From Phytohabitans maris (GTDB lineage: Bacteria > Actinomycetota > Actinomycetes > Mycobacteriales > Micromonosporaceae): 64,000 bases of DNA. Numbering within the stretch: the stretch's first letter is position 1; each line of letters begins with the position of its first letter. The notes under the pieces were generated by a model. It had not been told where the DNA came from and ran no database searches. It saw only the letters and a program-made list of their open reading frames with translations. Shown here in pieces: positions 29,845 to 38,753 of the stretch. The stretch covers positions 186,001 to 250,000 of the forward strand of contig NZ_JAVHUY010000002.1 in assembly GCF_031085175.1 (NCBI RefSeq), written 5' to 3'. A program made the translations under genes and the position numbers.

Positions 29845-30663
29845 TTACTTCAGCGGGCCGGCATAACGGTGGCCGCTCACGAAGGGCCACGGGTTGGCCG
29901 TGCAGCCCTTGAGGCCGAGCGTCTGCTGCATCATCACCGGCGCCGGCCGCCCCCGCCCCGGGCACAGCTCGTGCCGGTGTCCCAACTGGTGCCCGACCTC
30001 GTGGTTGACCACGTAGTCGCGGTACAGCGAGAGCGGCACCTCGGCCGCCACGAAATGGTCGACCGAGAGGCGCCACCGGTCCAGGTTGATGATCACGCCG
30101 CCGCCGACCCGGCAGGAGGTGTACGGCCGGCCGCGCACCGTGATGTCGACCCCGCCCGCCCCGCACATCCGGCCGGCGGTCTCCCGGGTGGCCAAGTGGA
30201 TCGTGAAGTTGTAGGGCCCGCCGCGGGGCACCCGCTGCATGCGCAGCCCGCCGGCGGTCCAGCTCCGGGCGTGGCCGAGCGCCGCGTCGACCACCGCCCC
30301 GAACTCGTCGATGTCTTCCCCCGCGCCCCGCTCCACCGCCACCCGGTACCGCAGGAGGGTGCCGGAGCGCCCGCGGACCGGGCCGGCCGTCGCCGCGTAC
30401 TCGAAAATGCCACTCCCCCTGGTCGGCACCGGCCCGGGGAGCCGCAGCACCGCCGGCGCCGGCCTGGGTGAGGCCGACGGAGATGGCGGCGGGGATGGCT
30501 GCGACGGTGATGGCGTCGGCGGCAGCGGGACGGCCAGCGTCTCGGTGGCGGGCGGCGGCACCGGTGCGGCCGGCGAGAGGTCGACGGGTAACACCCCGAG
30601 CGCCAGCAGCGCGAGACCCGCCAGCGCGGCGGTCCCGGCGACCACGCCCAGGGCGCGACTCAC
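29845..30663 (-). CDS. DUF3152 zinc-peptidase-like protein, copy 2
   Basis: A 272-residue paralogue of its neighbour: short N-terminus, a membrane helix (about residues 4-24), Pro/Ser linker and a DUF3152 domain with NHEVGHQLGHRHELCP, YTSCRVGGGVIINLDRW and QQTLGLKGC. The zinc motif HExxHxxGxxH is intact. GTG 30663 overlaps the stop of the upstream hydrolase (GTGA), so the pair is coupled. Tandem DUF3152 genes suggest a local duplication; the linker regions have diverged completely while the catalytic domains are conserved. Confidence 0.87.
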   Translation of the reverse strand: MSRALGVVAGTAALAGLALLALGVLPVDLSPAAPVPPPATETLAVPLPPTPSPSQPSPPPSPSASPRPAPAVLRLPGPVPTRGSGIFEYAATAGPVRGRSGTLLRYRVAVERGAGEDIDEFGAVVDAALGHARSWTAGGLRMQRVPRGGPYNFTIHLATRETAGRMCGAGGVDITVRGRPYTSCRVGGGVIINLDRWRLSVDHFVAAEVPLSLYRDYVVNHEVGHQLGHRHELCPGRGRPAPVMMQQTLGLKGCTANPWPFVSGHRYAGPLK

Positions 30664-31682
30664 GCCGGCGCCACCCGCGGATTCGTGCGGCGCGCCGGGC
30701 GGACCGCCCGGCTCAGCCGGGGAGCGCGGGCGGTGGGGTGGTGGATCTCGTCCAGGAGCGCGACCGCCGCCCGGGCCACCACCCGGGGCACCTCCATCTG
30801 GGCCACGTGCCCGACCTGGTCGAGGATGAGCAGCCGGCTGTCCGGGACGGCCCGGGCCACCGCCGGCGCCACCCGGATGTCGACGAGCTGGTCCTGGCGG
30901 CCGCCGATCACGAGGGTGGGTGCGCTGATCCGGGCGGCGATCCGCCACAGCGAGCCGTCGCCCGGCAGGTACGCCCGCAGGAAGCTGGAGACCAGCCCGC
31001 GCAGCGAGCGCAGGTAGGCCGGGATGTAGTGGTCGAGCTCGTACCGGATGCGGATCTCCTCGATCGCCTCCAGCCGCCGCCGCTCGCTCACCCGGGTGGG
31101 GTCGGCGAAGCAGGTGGCGATGATCTGGTTGGCCATGTCTTCCGGCGTGATCCGGGACAGGAAGCGCATCGCGAGCCGGTCGCCGCGCGGGATGGCGAGC
31201 AGCGGCAGCACCCGGCTCTGGCTGGAGCGGCGCGGGTCCAGGAACGGCATGGCCGGCGAGACCAGGGTCAGCGACCGTACGAGGTCGGGGCGGGTGCCGG
31301 CCACACGTACCGAGATCGCCCCGCCGAGCGAGTTGCCGAACAGGTGCACCGGGCCGCGGCCGGAGTGCTCGATCCACCGGATCACCCGGTCGGCGAAGGA
31401 GGCGACCGTGTAGCTGCGGGCCGGCTCGCTGCGCCCGAAGCCCGGCAGGTCGATCGCCTGCCCGTCGAGGCGGTTGGCGAGCAGGCCGGCGAGGTCGGTC
31501 CAGTTTGTCGAGGAGCCGCCGAGGCCGTGCACGTAGAGCGCGGGCTCGGCACCGGGCGCGGTGGCCGGCGTCTCGCGCACGAACACGCTGGAGCCGTCGA
31601 GCATCTCCGACCGGCCCGGCCAGGGCGGCGCCTCCCGGTCCGCCGGGAAAATGTCATCCGCTCCGAGCAGCGCACGCTTCAT
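30660..31682 (-). CDS. alpha/beta-fold hydrolase
   Basis: A 340-residue alpha/beta hydrolase. Oxyanion strand YVHGLGGSSTNW, nucleophile elbow LFGNSLGGAIS (serine), aspartate in GGRQDQLVD and histidine in QVGHVAQMEVP complete the triad. No secretion signal. It could be an esterase, lipase or C-C hydrolase; the closest positional counterpart in M. tuberculosis is LipV (Rv3203), from memory. It is the first gene of an operon with the second DUF3152 protein. Confidence 0.87.
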   Translation of the reverse strand: MKRALLGADDIFPADREAPPWPGRSEMLDGSSVFVRETPATAPGAEPALYVHGLGGSSTNWTDLAGLLANRLDGQAIDLPGFGRSEPARSYTVASFADRVIRWIEHSGRGPVHLFGNSLGGAISVRVAGTRPDLVRSLTLVSPAMPFLDPRRSSQSRVLPLLAIPRGDRLAMRFLSRITPEDMANQIIATCFADPTRVSERRRLEAIEEIRIRYELDHYIPAYLRSLRGLVSSFLRAYLPGDGSLWRIAARISAPTLVIGGRQDQLVDIRVAPAVARAVPDSRLLILDQVGHVAQMEVPRVVARAAVALLDEIHHPTARAPRLSRAVRPARRTNPRVAPA

Positions 31683-31722
31683 CGATCAATGATGCCCCGG
31701 CCGGGGCGGAAGATGCCGCTCC

Positions 31723-33816
31723 TTACGCGAGCAATGCCTCCAAACGGCGGTTTACGGCGTTGAGTGTCGCACGTACGACAGCTTGCCGCGGGTCGCCCGC
31801 CACCAGCGCGGAACCGGCGAGCTGCTCGACCCAGCCGCCGCAGACCAGCAGCACCACGACGACCGCTACCTCGCAGCTGCCGAACGGCACCACGGCCGCG
31901 TGCTCGACGAAGCACTTGCCCCGGTCGCCCACCTGCTCGGCGGTGCTCAGCAGGTCGTCGACCGCGGCCGCACCGGCCTCGGCGCAGAGGCGCAACACGT
32001 ACGCGTCGACGGCCGGGCCGTTGGCCCGCCCGATGGCCCGCCGCTCCTCGGCCGCGAGCTTGACCTCGACGGTGGCGTCCAGCCCGAACGTGCTGACCTG
32101 CACCTCGTCGATCACGATGCGGGGGCCGGGCTTGCCCGGCGGCAACGGGCGCGGCGGCGCGGGCTCGACGGGAGCGCTCTGACCCAACGGGCTCTCCTCC
32201 CGCGCCCGGCGGGCCCGGCGGCGCGGCGTCTCGGGGGCCGGCCGCCGCTGCTCGGCGACCGGGCCGCCTTGCTGGGCGGGCAGGTACGACCCGGCCGGTG
32301 CCGGGAAGGAGCCGGTGGCCGTGGGCTCGGTGCGGGCGCGGGCCGGCTGGGCCGCGGTGGACGGCTCCTTGGGCGCGGCGGCGAGCCCCATCCGGTCTTG
32401 GAGGAGGCGGGCGACGATGCGGCTGACCTCGGCCGGGTCGGCGCCGTCGGCGAGGTCGAGGCGGAGGCTGTGCGCCCCGGCCTCGGTGGTGCGCAGCGAG
32501 GCGTCCTGCACACCCTCCACCCCGCGCACGGCCGCCAGGATCGCCTGCACGTCGAAGCCCTCGGGGCGCTCCCGCGGCTGCACGTCGTCGCGGCGCAAGT
32601 GGCTCCAGATCCGGGTGAGGTCAGGTCCGTCAGCGGGGGACTCGGCGGGCGGCTCGGGCGCGGTGGGCACGTCCGGCTCGGCCGGTACCCGCTGCGGGAG
32701 CGCGTCCGGCTCCGGTGTTCGCGGGGGTGGTGGCGGCGCGACCTGGCTGGTGGTGGTCGCCGGGCCCGGTGGCGCCGGTGGCGCGGCCTGGGGCGACGGG
32801 CCGGTGCGCGGGTCGCTGGCCAGGTCGGTGGGGCGCCCCGCCGTACGCGGCTCGGCCGGCGGCGGCTCCGGTGCCCGCTCCGGCTGCGGCCACTCCTGTG
32901 CCCAGGTGGCGGCCGGGCGGGCCGGCGCCGGGGACGCGGAACGGACCGGTGGCGCCGGGCGGCTCGGTGCCGGCGGGGACACCGGCCGCTCGTAGAGCGA
33001 GGTATCGTAGCCGGGCCGCTCGTACGACGGCTGGGGGCGGAACCCGGGCGGCACGTCGGCGGCGGCCGCGGACTTGCCCGCGTCGCGCGCCTCCCGCCAC
33101 TGCTGGGGCGTCATCGGGGCGCCGGCCTGCGACCGGGAGGCGGTCGGGCCGAACGACGGCCGGGGCGGCACGACCGGCGGCACGCTGGGCGCCTGCGGCG
33201 GCTGGCCGGGGGCGGCGCTCTCCGGTGGCGGCGCCGGCCGGCGGGTCGGCAGGGCGTCGGCACCGTGGCGGGCCACCTCGGCGCCGTGGCGGGGTCCCTC
33301 CGGCTGGGGCGGGTGCGCCGCCTGGACCGGCGGGGCGGGCCGGTCGACGGCGATCGGCGGGACCGGGGTCACCTCGGACATGCCGGCGACCCGGGCGGCG
33401 TCCTCCAGATCCCCCTCGTACGGGTACGGCGGGGCGCTCGACGGCACGCGCAGGGCGACCGGCGTGGAGTCGGCGCCGTTGACCGAGGGGTGCGGCTGGG
33501 CCTGCTGCGGTGGCTGCTGCTGGGGGGCGGGGCTGAGCGGGGCGAGCAGGTCGGCGTAGCGCGGGGCGTCGGCCCAGCCGTGCCCCGACCCGCCGTCGGC
33601 CGGGCCGTTGCGCCAGGTCGGCTGCACCGGCTCGGGGGCGGGCTCCAGCGCGGCGCCGGCGTTCGACCAGACCGCGTCGACCGCCGCCCAGCCGTTGAGC
33701 CGGGCCTGACCAGCGCCGTCAGCCTTACCGCCGCGGTCGGCGCGCTCACCGTGCGGAACTGCGCCGTTGCCGTTGCCTCCCGGCGTGACGCCACCGCCTT
33801 GCCCTGTTTCGTCCAC
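31723..33816 (-). CDS. large Pro/Ala-rich protein with conserved C-terminal module
   Basis: A 697-residue protein I cannot name. Roughly residues 1-410 are disordered, Pro/Ala/Gln/Glu-rich with no membrane segment. Two folded pieces follow: about 425-485 (VQAILAAVRGVEGVQDASLR ... VSRIVARLLQDRMG), which has the alternating pattern of a small alpha/beta domain, and 565-697 (IVIDEVQVSTFGLDATVEVK ... AVVRATLNAVNRRLEALL), a conserved C-terminal module. The long disordered arm suggests a scaffold or partner-binding role. GTG 33816 starts it. It is divergent from the TetR gene at 33970. Confidence 0.75.
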   Translation of the reverse strand: MDETGQGGGVTPGGNGNGAVPHGERADRGGKADGAGQARLNGWAAVDAVWSNAGAALEPAPEPVQPTWRNGPADGGSGHGWADAPRYADLLAPLSPAPQQQPPQQAQPHPSVNGADSTPVALRVPSSAPPYPYEGDLEDAARVAGMSEVTPVPPIAVDRPAPPVQAAHPPQPEGPRHGAEVARHGADALPTRRPAPPPESAAPGQPPQAPSVPPVVPPRPSFGPTASRSQAGAPMTPQQWREARDAGKSAAAADVPPGFRPQPSYERPGYDTSLYERPVSPPAPSRPAPPVRSASPAPARPAATWAQEWPQPERAPEPPPAEPRTAGRPTDLASDPRTGPSPQAAPPAPPGPATTTSQVAPPPPPRTPEPDALPQRVPAEPDVPTAPEPPAESPADGPDLTRIWSHLRRDDVQPRERPEGFDVQAILAAVRGVEGVQDASLRTTEAGAHSLRLDLADGADPAEVSRIVARLLQDRMGLAAAPKEPSTAAQPARARTEPTATGSFPAPAGSYLPAQQGGPVAEQRRPAPETPRRRARRAREESPLGQSAPVEPAPPRPLPPGKPGPRIVIDEVQVSTFGLDATVEVKLAAEERRAIGRANGPAVDAYVLRLCAEAGAAAVDDLLSTAEQVGDRGKCFVEHAAVVPFGSCEVAVVVVLLVCGGWVEQLAGSALVAGDPRQAVVRATLNAVNRRLEALLA

Positions 33817-33969
33817 CGTGCGCTCCTCGGTTGCCCTCGCTGAGGCTACCGTGTGCTGACAGCAGCGATAAGCCGCAACGTCAGGCTAGTTCGCCGGTAG
33901 GTCGATGTTTACCGATCCGTCGGATTGGCCGAAAGTCTTAGGGTGATACGTGAAAGTCGAGGTGACGGC

Positions 33970-34608
33970 ATGGCCGTAGGGTCGGGAAGCGCGCCGGCGA
34001 CGGGGCGGCCCACGCGCCTGCCGCGTTCCGCGCGTCGCAAGCAGCTCCTGGAGGCGGCGCAGGAGGTCTTCGTGGCGCAGGGGTACCACGCGGCCGCGAT
34101 GGACGACATCGCGGAGCGGGCGGGTGTCTCCAAGCCCGTCCTCTACCAGCACTTCCCCGGAAAGCTTGAGCTCTACCTGGCGCTGCTCGACACGCACTGC
34201 GACGCGATCGTGGCCAAGGTGCAGAGCGCGATGTCCGCCACCAACGACAACAAGGAGCGGGTGCGCGGCGCCGTCCAGGCGTACTTCGACTTCGTCGACC
34301 ACGAGAGCGAGGCGTTCCGGCTGGTCTTCGAGTCCGACCTGCGCAACGAGCCGGCCGTACGGGAGCGGGTCGAGCGGGTGGAGAGCGGCTGCATCGCCGC
34401 CATCACCGACACGATCATCTCGGACACCGGCGTGAGCCGGGCGCGGGCCGAGCTGCTGGCGTCCGGGCTGGTGGGTGCGGCTGAGACGGCCGCGCAGTTC
34501 TGGCTGGCCGCCGGCCGCCAGGTGCCAAAGGCGGAGGCCGAGGCCCTCGTGGCGGCGCTCAACTGGCGGGGCATCGGCAGCTTCCCGCTCCAGGGCGAGC
34601 CCGCCTGA
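33970..34608 (+). CDS. TetR-family regulator
   Basis: A 212-residue repressor: N-terminal helix-turn-helix with MDDIAERAGVSKPVLYQHFP (about residues 45-64) and an all-helical ligand domain ending WRGIGSFPLQGEP. ATG 33970 has GAGGTG upstream. In M. tuberculosis the TetR gene Rv3208 sits in the same place, before the DUF3107 gene, so this is a conserved member of the block rather than an accessory regulator. Target not visible; the 153-base gap to the divergent 697-residue gene is the obvious control region. Confidence 0.9.
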   Translation: MAVGSGSAPATGRPTRLPRSARRKQLLEAAQEVFVAQGYHAAAMDDIAERAGVSKPVLYQHFPGKLELYLALLDTHCDAIVAKVQSAMSATNDNKERVRGAVQAYFDFVDHESEAFRLVFESDLRNEPAVRERVERVESGCIAAITDTIISDTGVSRARAELLASGLVGAAETAAQFWLAAGRQVPKAEAEALVAALNWRGIGSFPLQGEPA

Positions 34609-34826
34609 CCCGCTCCGCGGGCCGCGAGCGCAGCGCTCAAGCACAGCGAGCCGCGCGGACCGCAAGCACCGCGCTCCGCGGACCGCAAGCACCGCGCTCC
34701 GCGCAGGGTGCGAGCGCAGCGCTCCGCGCAGGGCTTAATGCGAGCCGCGAGGCGCGGCGAGATTCCCGCGCGGCGGTCGGATACCGTTGCACCGGCGGAG
34801 CATCCGCCGCGATAGAGGAGGGTCAC
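34609..34826. repeat. GC-rich simple and tandem repeats
   Basis: A non-coding stretch of 218 bases. It contains an exact 23-bp tandem duplication (34658-34680 and 34681-34703) and two copies of GCGAGCGCAGCGCTC (34624 and 34710), with many partial CCGCGAGC words. It resembles the GAGCGAGCGCAGCGAGCG words that occur at 22505. A ribosome site for the next gene (GAGGAGG) lies at its end. No structure beyond the repeats is evident. Confidence 0.75.
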
Positions 34827-35054
34827 GTGGAGGTCAAGATCGGCGTGCAGTACGCACCGCGCGAGCTCGTGATCGAGAGCGCGCAGACGCCGACCGAGGT
34901 GGAAAAGATCGTGACCGACGCGATCGAGTCCGACGGCGGTGTGCTGTCGCTGCAGGACGAAAAGGGCCGGCGGATCATCGTGCCGGTCTCCAAGGTGGCG
35001 TACGTCGAGATCGCCGAGGCGTCTCCGCGCCCGGTCGGTTTCACGGCCCGCTGA
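34827..35054 (+). CDS. DUF3107 small protein
   Basis: A 75-residue protein of the actinobacteria-specific DUF3107 family (TB9.4/Rv3208A in M. tuberculosis, from memory). It begins VKIGVQYAPRELVIES and ends with RRIIVPVSKVAYVEI, a small beta-rich fold. The GTG at 34827 has a strong GAGGAGG site. Function unknown; it is typically highly expressed and always near the MoeZ/helicase block. A family 3 palindrome follows it. Confidence 0.9.
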   Translation: MEVKIGVQYAPRELVIESAQTPTEVEKIVTDAIESDGGVLSLQDEKGRRIIVPVSKVAYVEIAEASPRPVGFTAR

Positions 35055-35090
35055 GCGGCCGCTCCACGGCCACGCCCGCTCACGCTTGAA

Positions 35091-35152
35091 GTTGATCAGG
35101 GAGTTGGTGGGCGTGCCGCCCGGCGCGTCACTCCATTAGGTCCCTGATCAAC
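35091..35152. terminator. family 3 intergenic palindrome, copy 2
   Basis: GTTGATCAGGGA at 35091-35102 pairs perfectly with TCCCTGATCAAC at 35141-35152; the inner part (AGTTGGTGGGCGTG against CACTCCATTAGG) pairs weakly. The left arm matches copy 1 at 20914 almost base for base. It separates the convergent DUF3107 and MiaE-like genes. Probable bidirectional terminator. Confidence 0.82.
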
Positions 35153-35162
35153 CCCAAAGGCG

Positions 35163-35840
35163 CTAGTTGTTGAGGCCGACCGCCGCCATCCGTGCGGTGT
35201 GGGCGGCGGTCAGGCGCTTCAGGAGCGCCTGCACACCCGCCTGGTCCTTCGAGCCCTCCACGATCAGGACGGTAAGCGCGATCCGCTCCCCGGCCATCCG
35301 CTGGGCCTGGGAGAGCCCCTCACCCACCAGGCGGCGGGCCCACATCGAGAGCCGGTTGGCCACCTTGGGGTCGGCGGCGATCGCGGCCCGGATCTCCCCC
35401 GCGGCAAACTCGTTGTACTGCGAGTCGTGCAGCACCTCGAGCACCAGGTCGCGGTCTTCCGGCACGAGAAACGCGGCGACCTCGCGGAAGAAGTCGTCGG
35501 CGATGCCGTCCCACACGTACGCCTTCGTGAGCGCCTCCAGCCAGTCTCTCGGCTCGGTCAGCTCGTGGTACTCCTGCAGGGGCGCCACGTACGGCGTCAT
35601 GGCCGCGTCCGGGTCGGCGCCGAGCTCGGAGAGGCGCCCGGCGAGGCGGCGGTAGTTGACGATCTCCACGGCGGCCATCTCGCTGAGCACCGCCCGGCGC
35701 CGCAGGTCGGGGGCGAGACGGGCGTCGGCGGCCATCCGGTCGAAGGCCAGCAGCTCGGCGTACGCCACCATGCCGAGCAGCTCGACGACGGCGGAGCCCG
35801 GCTGGGAGACCTCGGACACGCCCTGGGAGACTTCTGTCAC
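35163..35840 (-). CDS. ferritin-like MiaE-type protein
   Basis: A 225-residue four-helix-bundle protein of the ferritin-like/MiaE_2 group. Metal-ligand motifs are seen as E28 in MVAYAELLAFDRMA, EMAAVEIVNYRRL (ExxxxE/ExxN type) and later HDSQYNEFAAGEI. MiaE hydroxylates the isopentenyl side chain of modified tRNA A37 in Salmonella; whether this relative does so is not known. Positional match to Rv3210c beside the RhlE-type helicase is from memory. It has an ATG at 35840 and is convergent with the DUF3107 gene. Confidence 0.8.
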   Translation of the reverse strand: MTEVSQGVSEVSQPGSAVVELLGMVAYAELLAFDRMAADARLAPDLRRRAVLSEMAAVEIVNYRRLAGRLSELGADPDAAMTPYVAPLQEYHELTEPRDWLEALTKAYVWDGIADDFFREVAAFLVPEDRDLVLEVLHDSQYNEFAAGEIRAAIAADPKVANRLSMWARRLVGEGLSQAQRMAGERIALTVLIVEGSKDQAGVQALLKRLTAAHTARMAAVGLNN

Positions 35841-35954
35841 GCCCGCAGGCTACTCGCCCCGACCCCCTTCGCGGTGCCAGCGGTCACCCGGATCCGGGCC
35901 CGGTGGACACATTCTGAGCATGGTCCGTCCACGTCAGGTAGCATTGCGCAAGTT

Positions 35955-35992
35955 GCCGCTGGCCAGAGATCGTTCCTTCCCCAGCCAGCGGC
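35955..35992 (+). promoter_or_regulatory. structured leader hairpin upstream of the DEAD-box gene
   Basis: GCCGCTGGC (35955-35963) pairs perfectly with GCCAGCGGC (35984-35992), followed by GATCGC/GCGATC pairing at about 36007-36026. The hairpin stands about 115 bases before the helicase start, in a 267-base gap. RNA-helicase genes often have long, self-regulating leaders, so this may be a cis-acting control element; equally it could be the 3' end of an upstream small RNA. Confidence 0.45.
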
Positions 35993-36107
35993 GCGCGTGC
36001 GGCCCGCGATCGCATCGATTACCGCGATCGCGCGTGGCCCGCGCCAGACCGGATGAGCGCCCTAGGACGAGACGGGGCGCACCACGAGAGGGCACCCCTA
36101 AAACTCC

Positions 36108-37709
<1,602 letters not shown>

Positions 37710-37744
37710 CCCACGCGGGTACCCACCCAGATCGCGAAGCTGAA

Positions 37745-37777
37745 GGAGCCCCTCCGCCAAGCTGGCGGAGGGGCTCC
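37745..37777. terminator. hairpin terminator between convergent genes
   Basis: GGAGCCCCTCCGCC (37745-37758) pairs perfectly with 37764-37777 around an AAGCT loop. It is placed after the DEAD-box gene and before the convergent secreted-protein gene, and its sequence is unrelated to the three palindrome families. Confidence 0.85.
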
Positions 37778-37817
37778 CGGCCCCGGTGCGCTGCGGGTCA
37801 CACCGGGGAGCCGTGGG

Positions 37818-38624
37818 TCAGCTGACCGTGCAGGGGGCCAGGGCGTCGAGACCCACGGGACGCGCGTCGATGCGGCCGATGGCGGTCGCGATCCGGTTGA
37901 TCGTGGCGACGCGCTTGCTCTCCAGCGGTCCGAGGATCGCGTTCTGCACGAAGTTCGGGCCACCCTGGCCCACCGTGCTCACCAGCCGGGCGTTCGCCTC
38001 GGCGATCTGGGTCTCCAGGAGCGCGAGGTTGCGGTCGACCTCGGCCTGCGCGCCGGCCGGTACCGCCGGAAGCTCGCTCTCGACGTCCGGGCAGGTGATC
38101 GTGCCGACCTCGCCGGCCGGCGGCTCCTCCTGCGCGGGTGGCTCTTCGGCGGGCGGCTCCTCCGCCGGCGGCTCACCCGCCGGGGCCTCCGGATCCTCGG
38201 CCGCACCGCCGCCACCGCCGGCGGCGAGCGTGCAGGTGGCGAGGGACTCCAGCCCCTGCGGCCGCGTACCCTGCCGGCCGATCGAGATCGCGATCCGGTC
38301 GATGGTGGCGACGCGCTTGTCCTTCAGCGGCCCGAGGATCGCGTTCTGCACGAAGTTCGGGCCGCCCTCGCCCTGGCTGGTGGCGAGGCGGCGGTTCGCC
38401 TCGTCGATCTGGGTGTTCAGCAGCGCGAGGTTTCGTGACACCTCGGCCTGCGCGGACGCCGGTACGCCGCTCAGCTTGTCGCCCACCGTGGGGCAGTCGA
38501 CGGTCGGTGCGGCCGACTCGCCACCGGCGGCGGCGACACCGATGCCCGTGCCGAAGAGGGCGAGCGCCACACCCGCGGTGATGGCGATCTTCGTGCGGCG
38601 GCTGATCTCTCTGCTCCTGGACAT
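37818..38624 (-). CDS. secreted protein with internal duplication
   Basis: A 268-residue exported protein of unknown function. After a signal peptide (basic start then ITAGVALALFGTGIGVAAAG) come two copies of a module of about 85 residues. Both contain AQAEV-RNLALL-TQI-EAN-RL, then GGPNFVQNAILGPL and KRVATI-RIA, and each copy has two cysteines. A Pro/Glu-rich linker (PPAEEPPAEEPPAQ) separates them. The duplication is also strong at DNA level, so it is recent or under conversion. ATG 38624 has AGGAGAG nine bases ahead. A CebR-like operator lies 77 bases upstream, which hints at control by cellulose-derived sugars. Confidence 0.82.
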   Translation of the reverse strand: MSRSREISRRTKIAITAGVALALFGTGIGVAAAGGESAAPTVDCPTVGDKLSGVPASAQAEVSRNLALLNTQIDEANRRLATSQGEGGPNFVQNAILGPLKDKRVATIDRIAISIGRQGTRPQGLESLATCTLAAGGGGGAAEDPEAPAGEPPAEEPPAEEPPAQEEPPAGEVGTITCPDVESELPAVPAGAQAEVDRNLALLETQIAEANARLVSTVGQGGPNFVQNAILGPLESKRVATINRIATAIGRIDARPVGLDALAPCTVS

Positions 38625-38700
38625 GCGCGTGCACTCTCCTGTGCGGTGTGGAGAAGCGCCGTCCGATGACTGAGTGCCATCCGCTTCGCACGTCATTACG

Positions 38701-38716
38701 TTGGGAGTGCTCCCAA
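38701..38716. promoter_or_regulatory. CebR-like operator (TGGGAG-N2-CTCCCA)
   Basis: TTGGGAGTGCTCCCAA is a 16-bp perfect inverted repeat around TG and differs from the well-studied streptomycete CebR box TGGGAGCGCTCCCA at one central base. CebR is a LacI-type repressor of cellulose/cello-oligosaccharide genes. The site lies in the 129-base gap between the divergent secreted-protein gene (38624) and the methyltransferase gene (38754). Confidence 0.65.
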
Positions 38717-38753
38717 GGGTTCAACCGAAGATCCACGGATAGGCTTTTCAACC

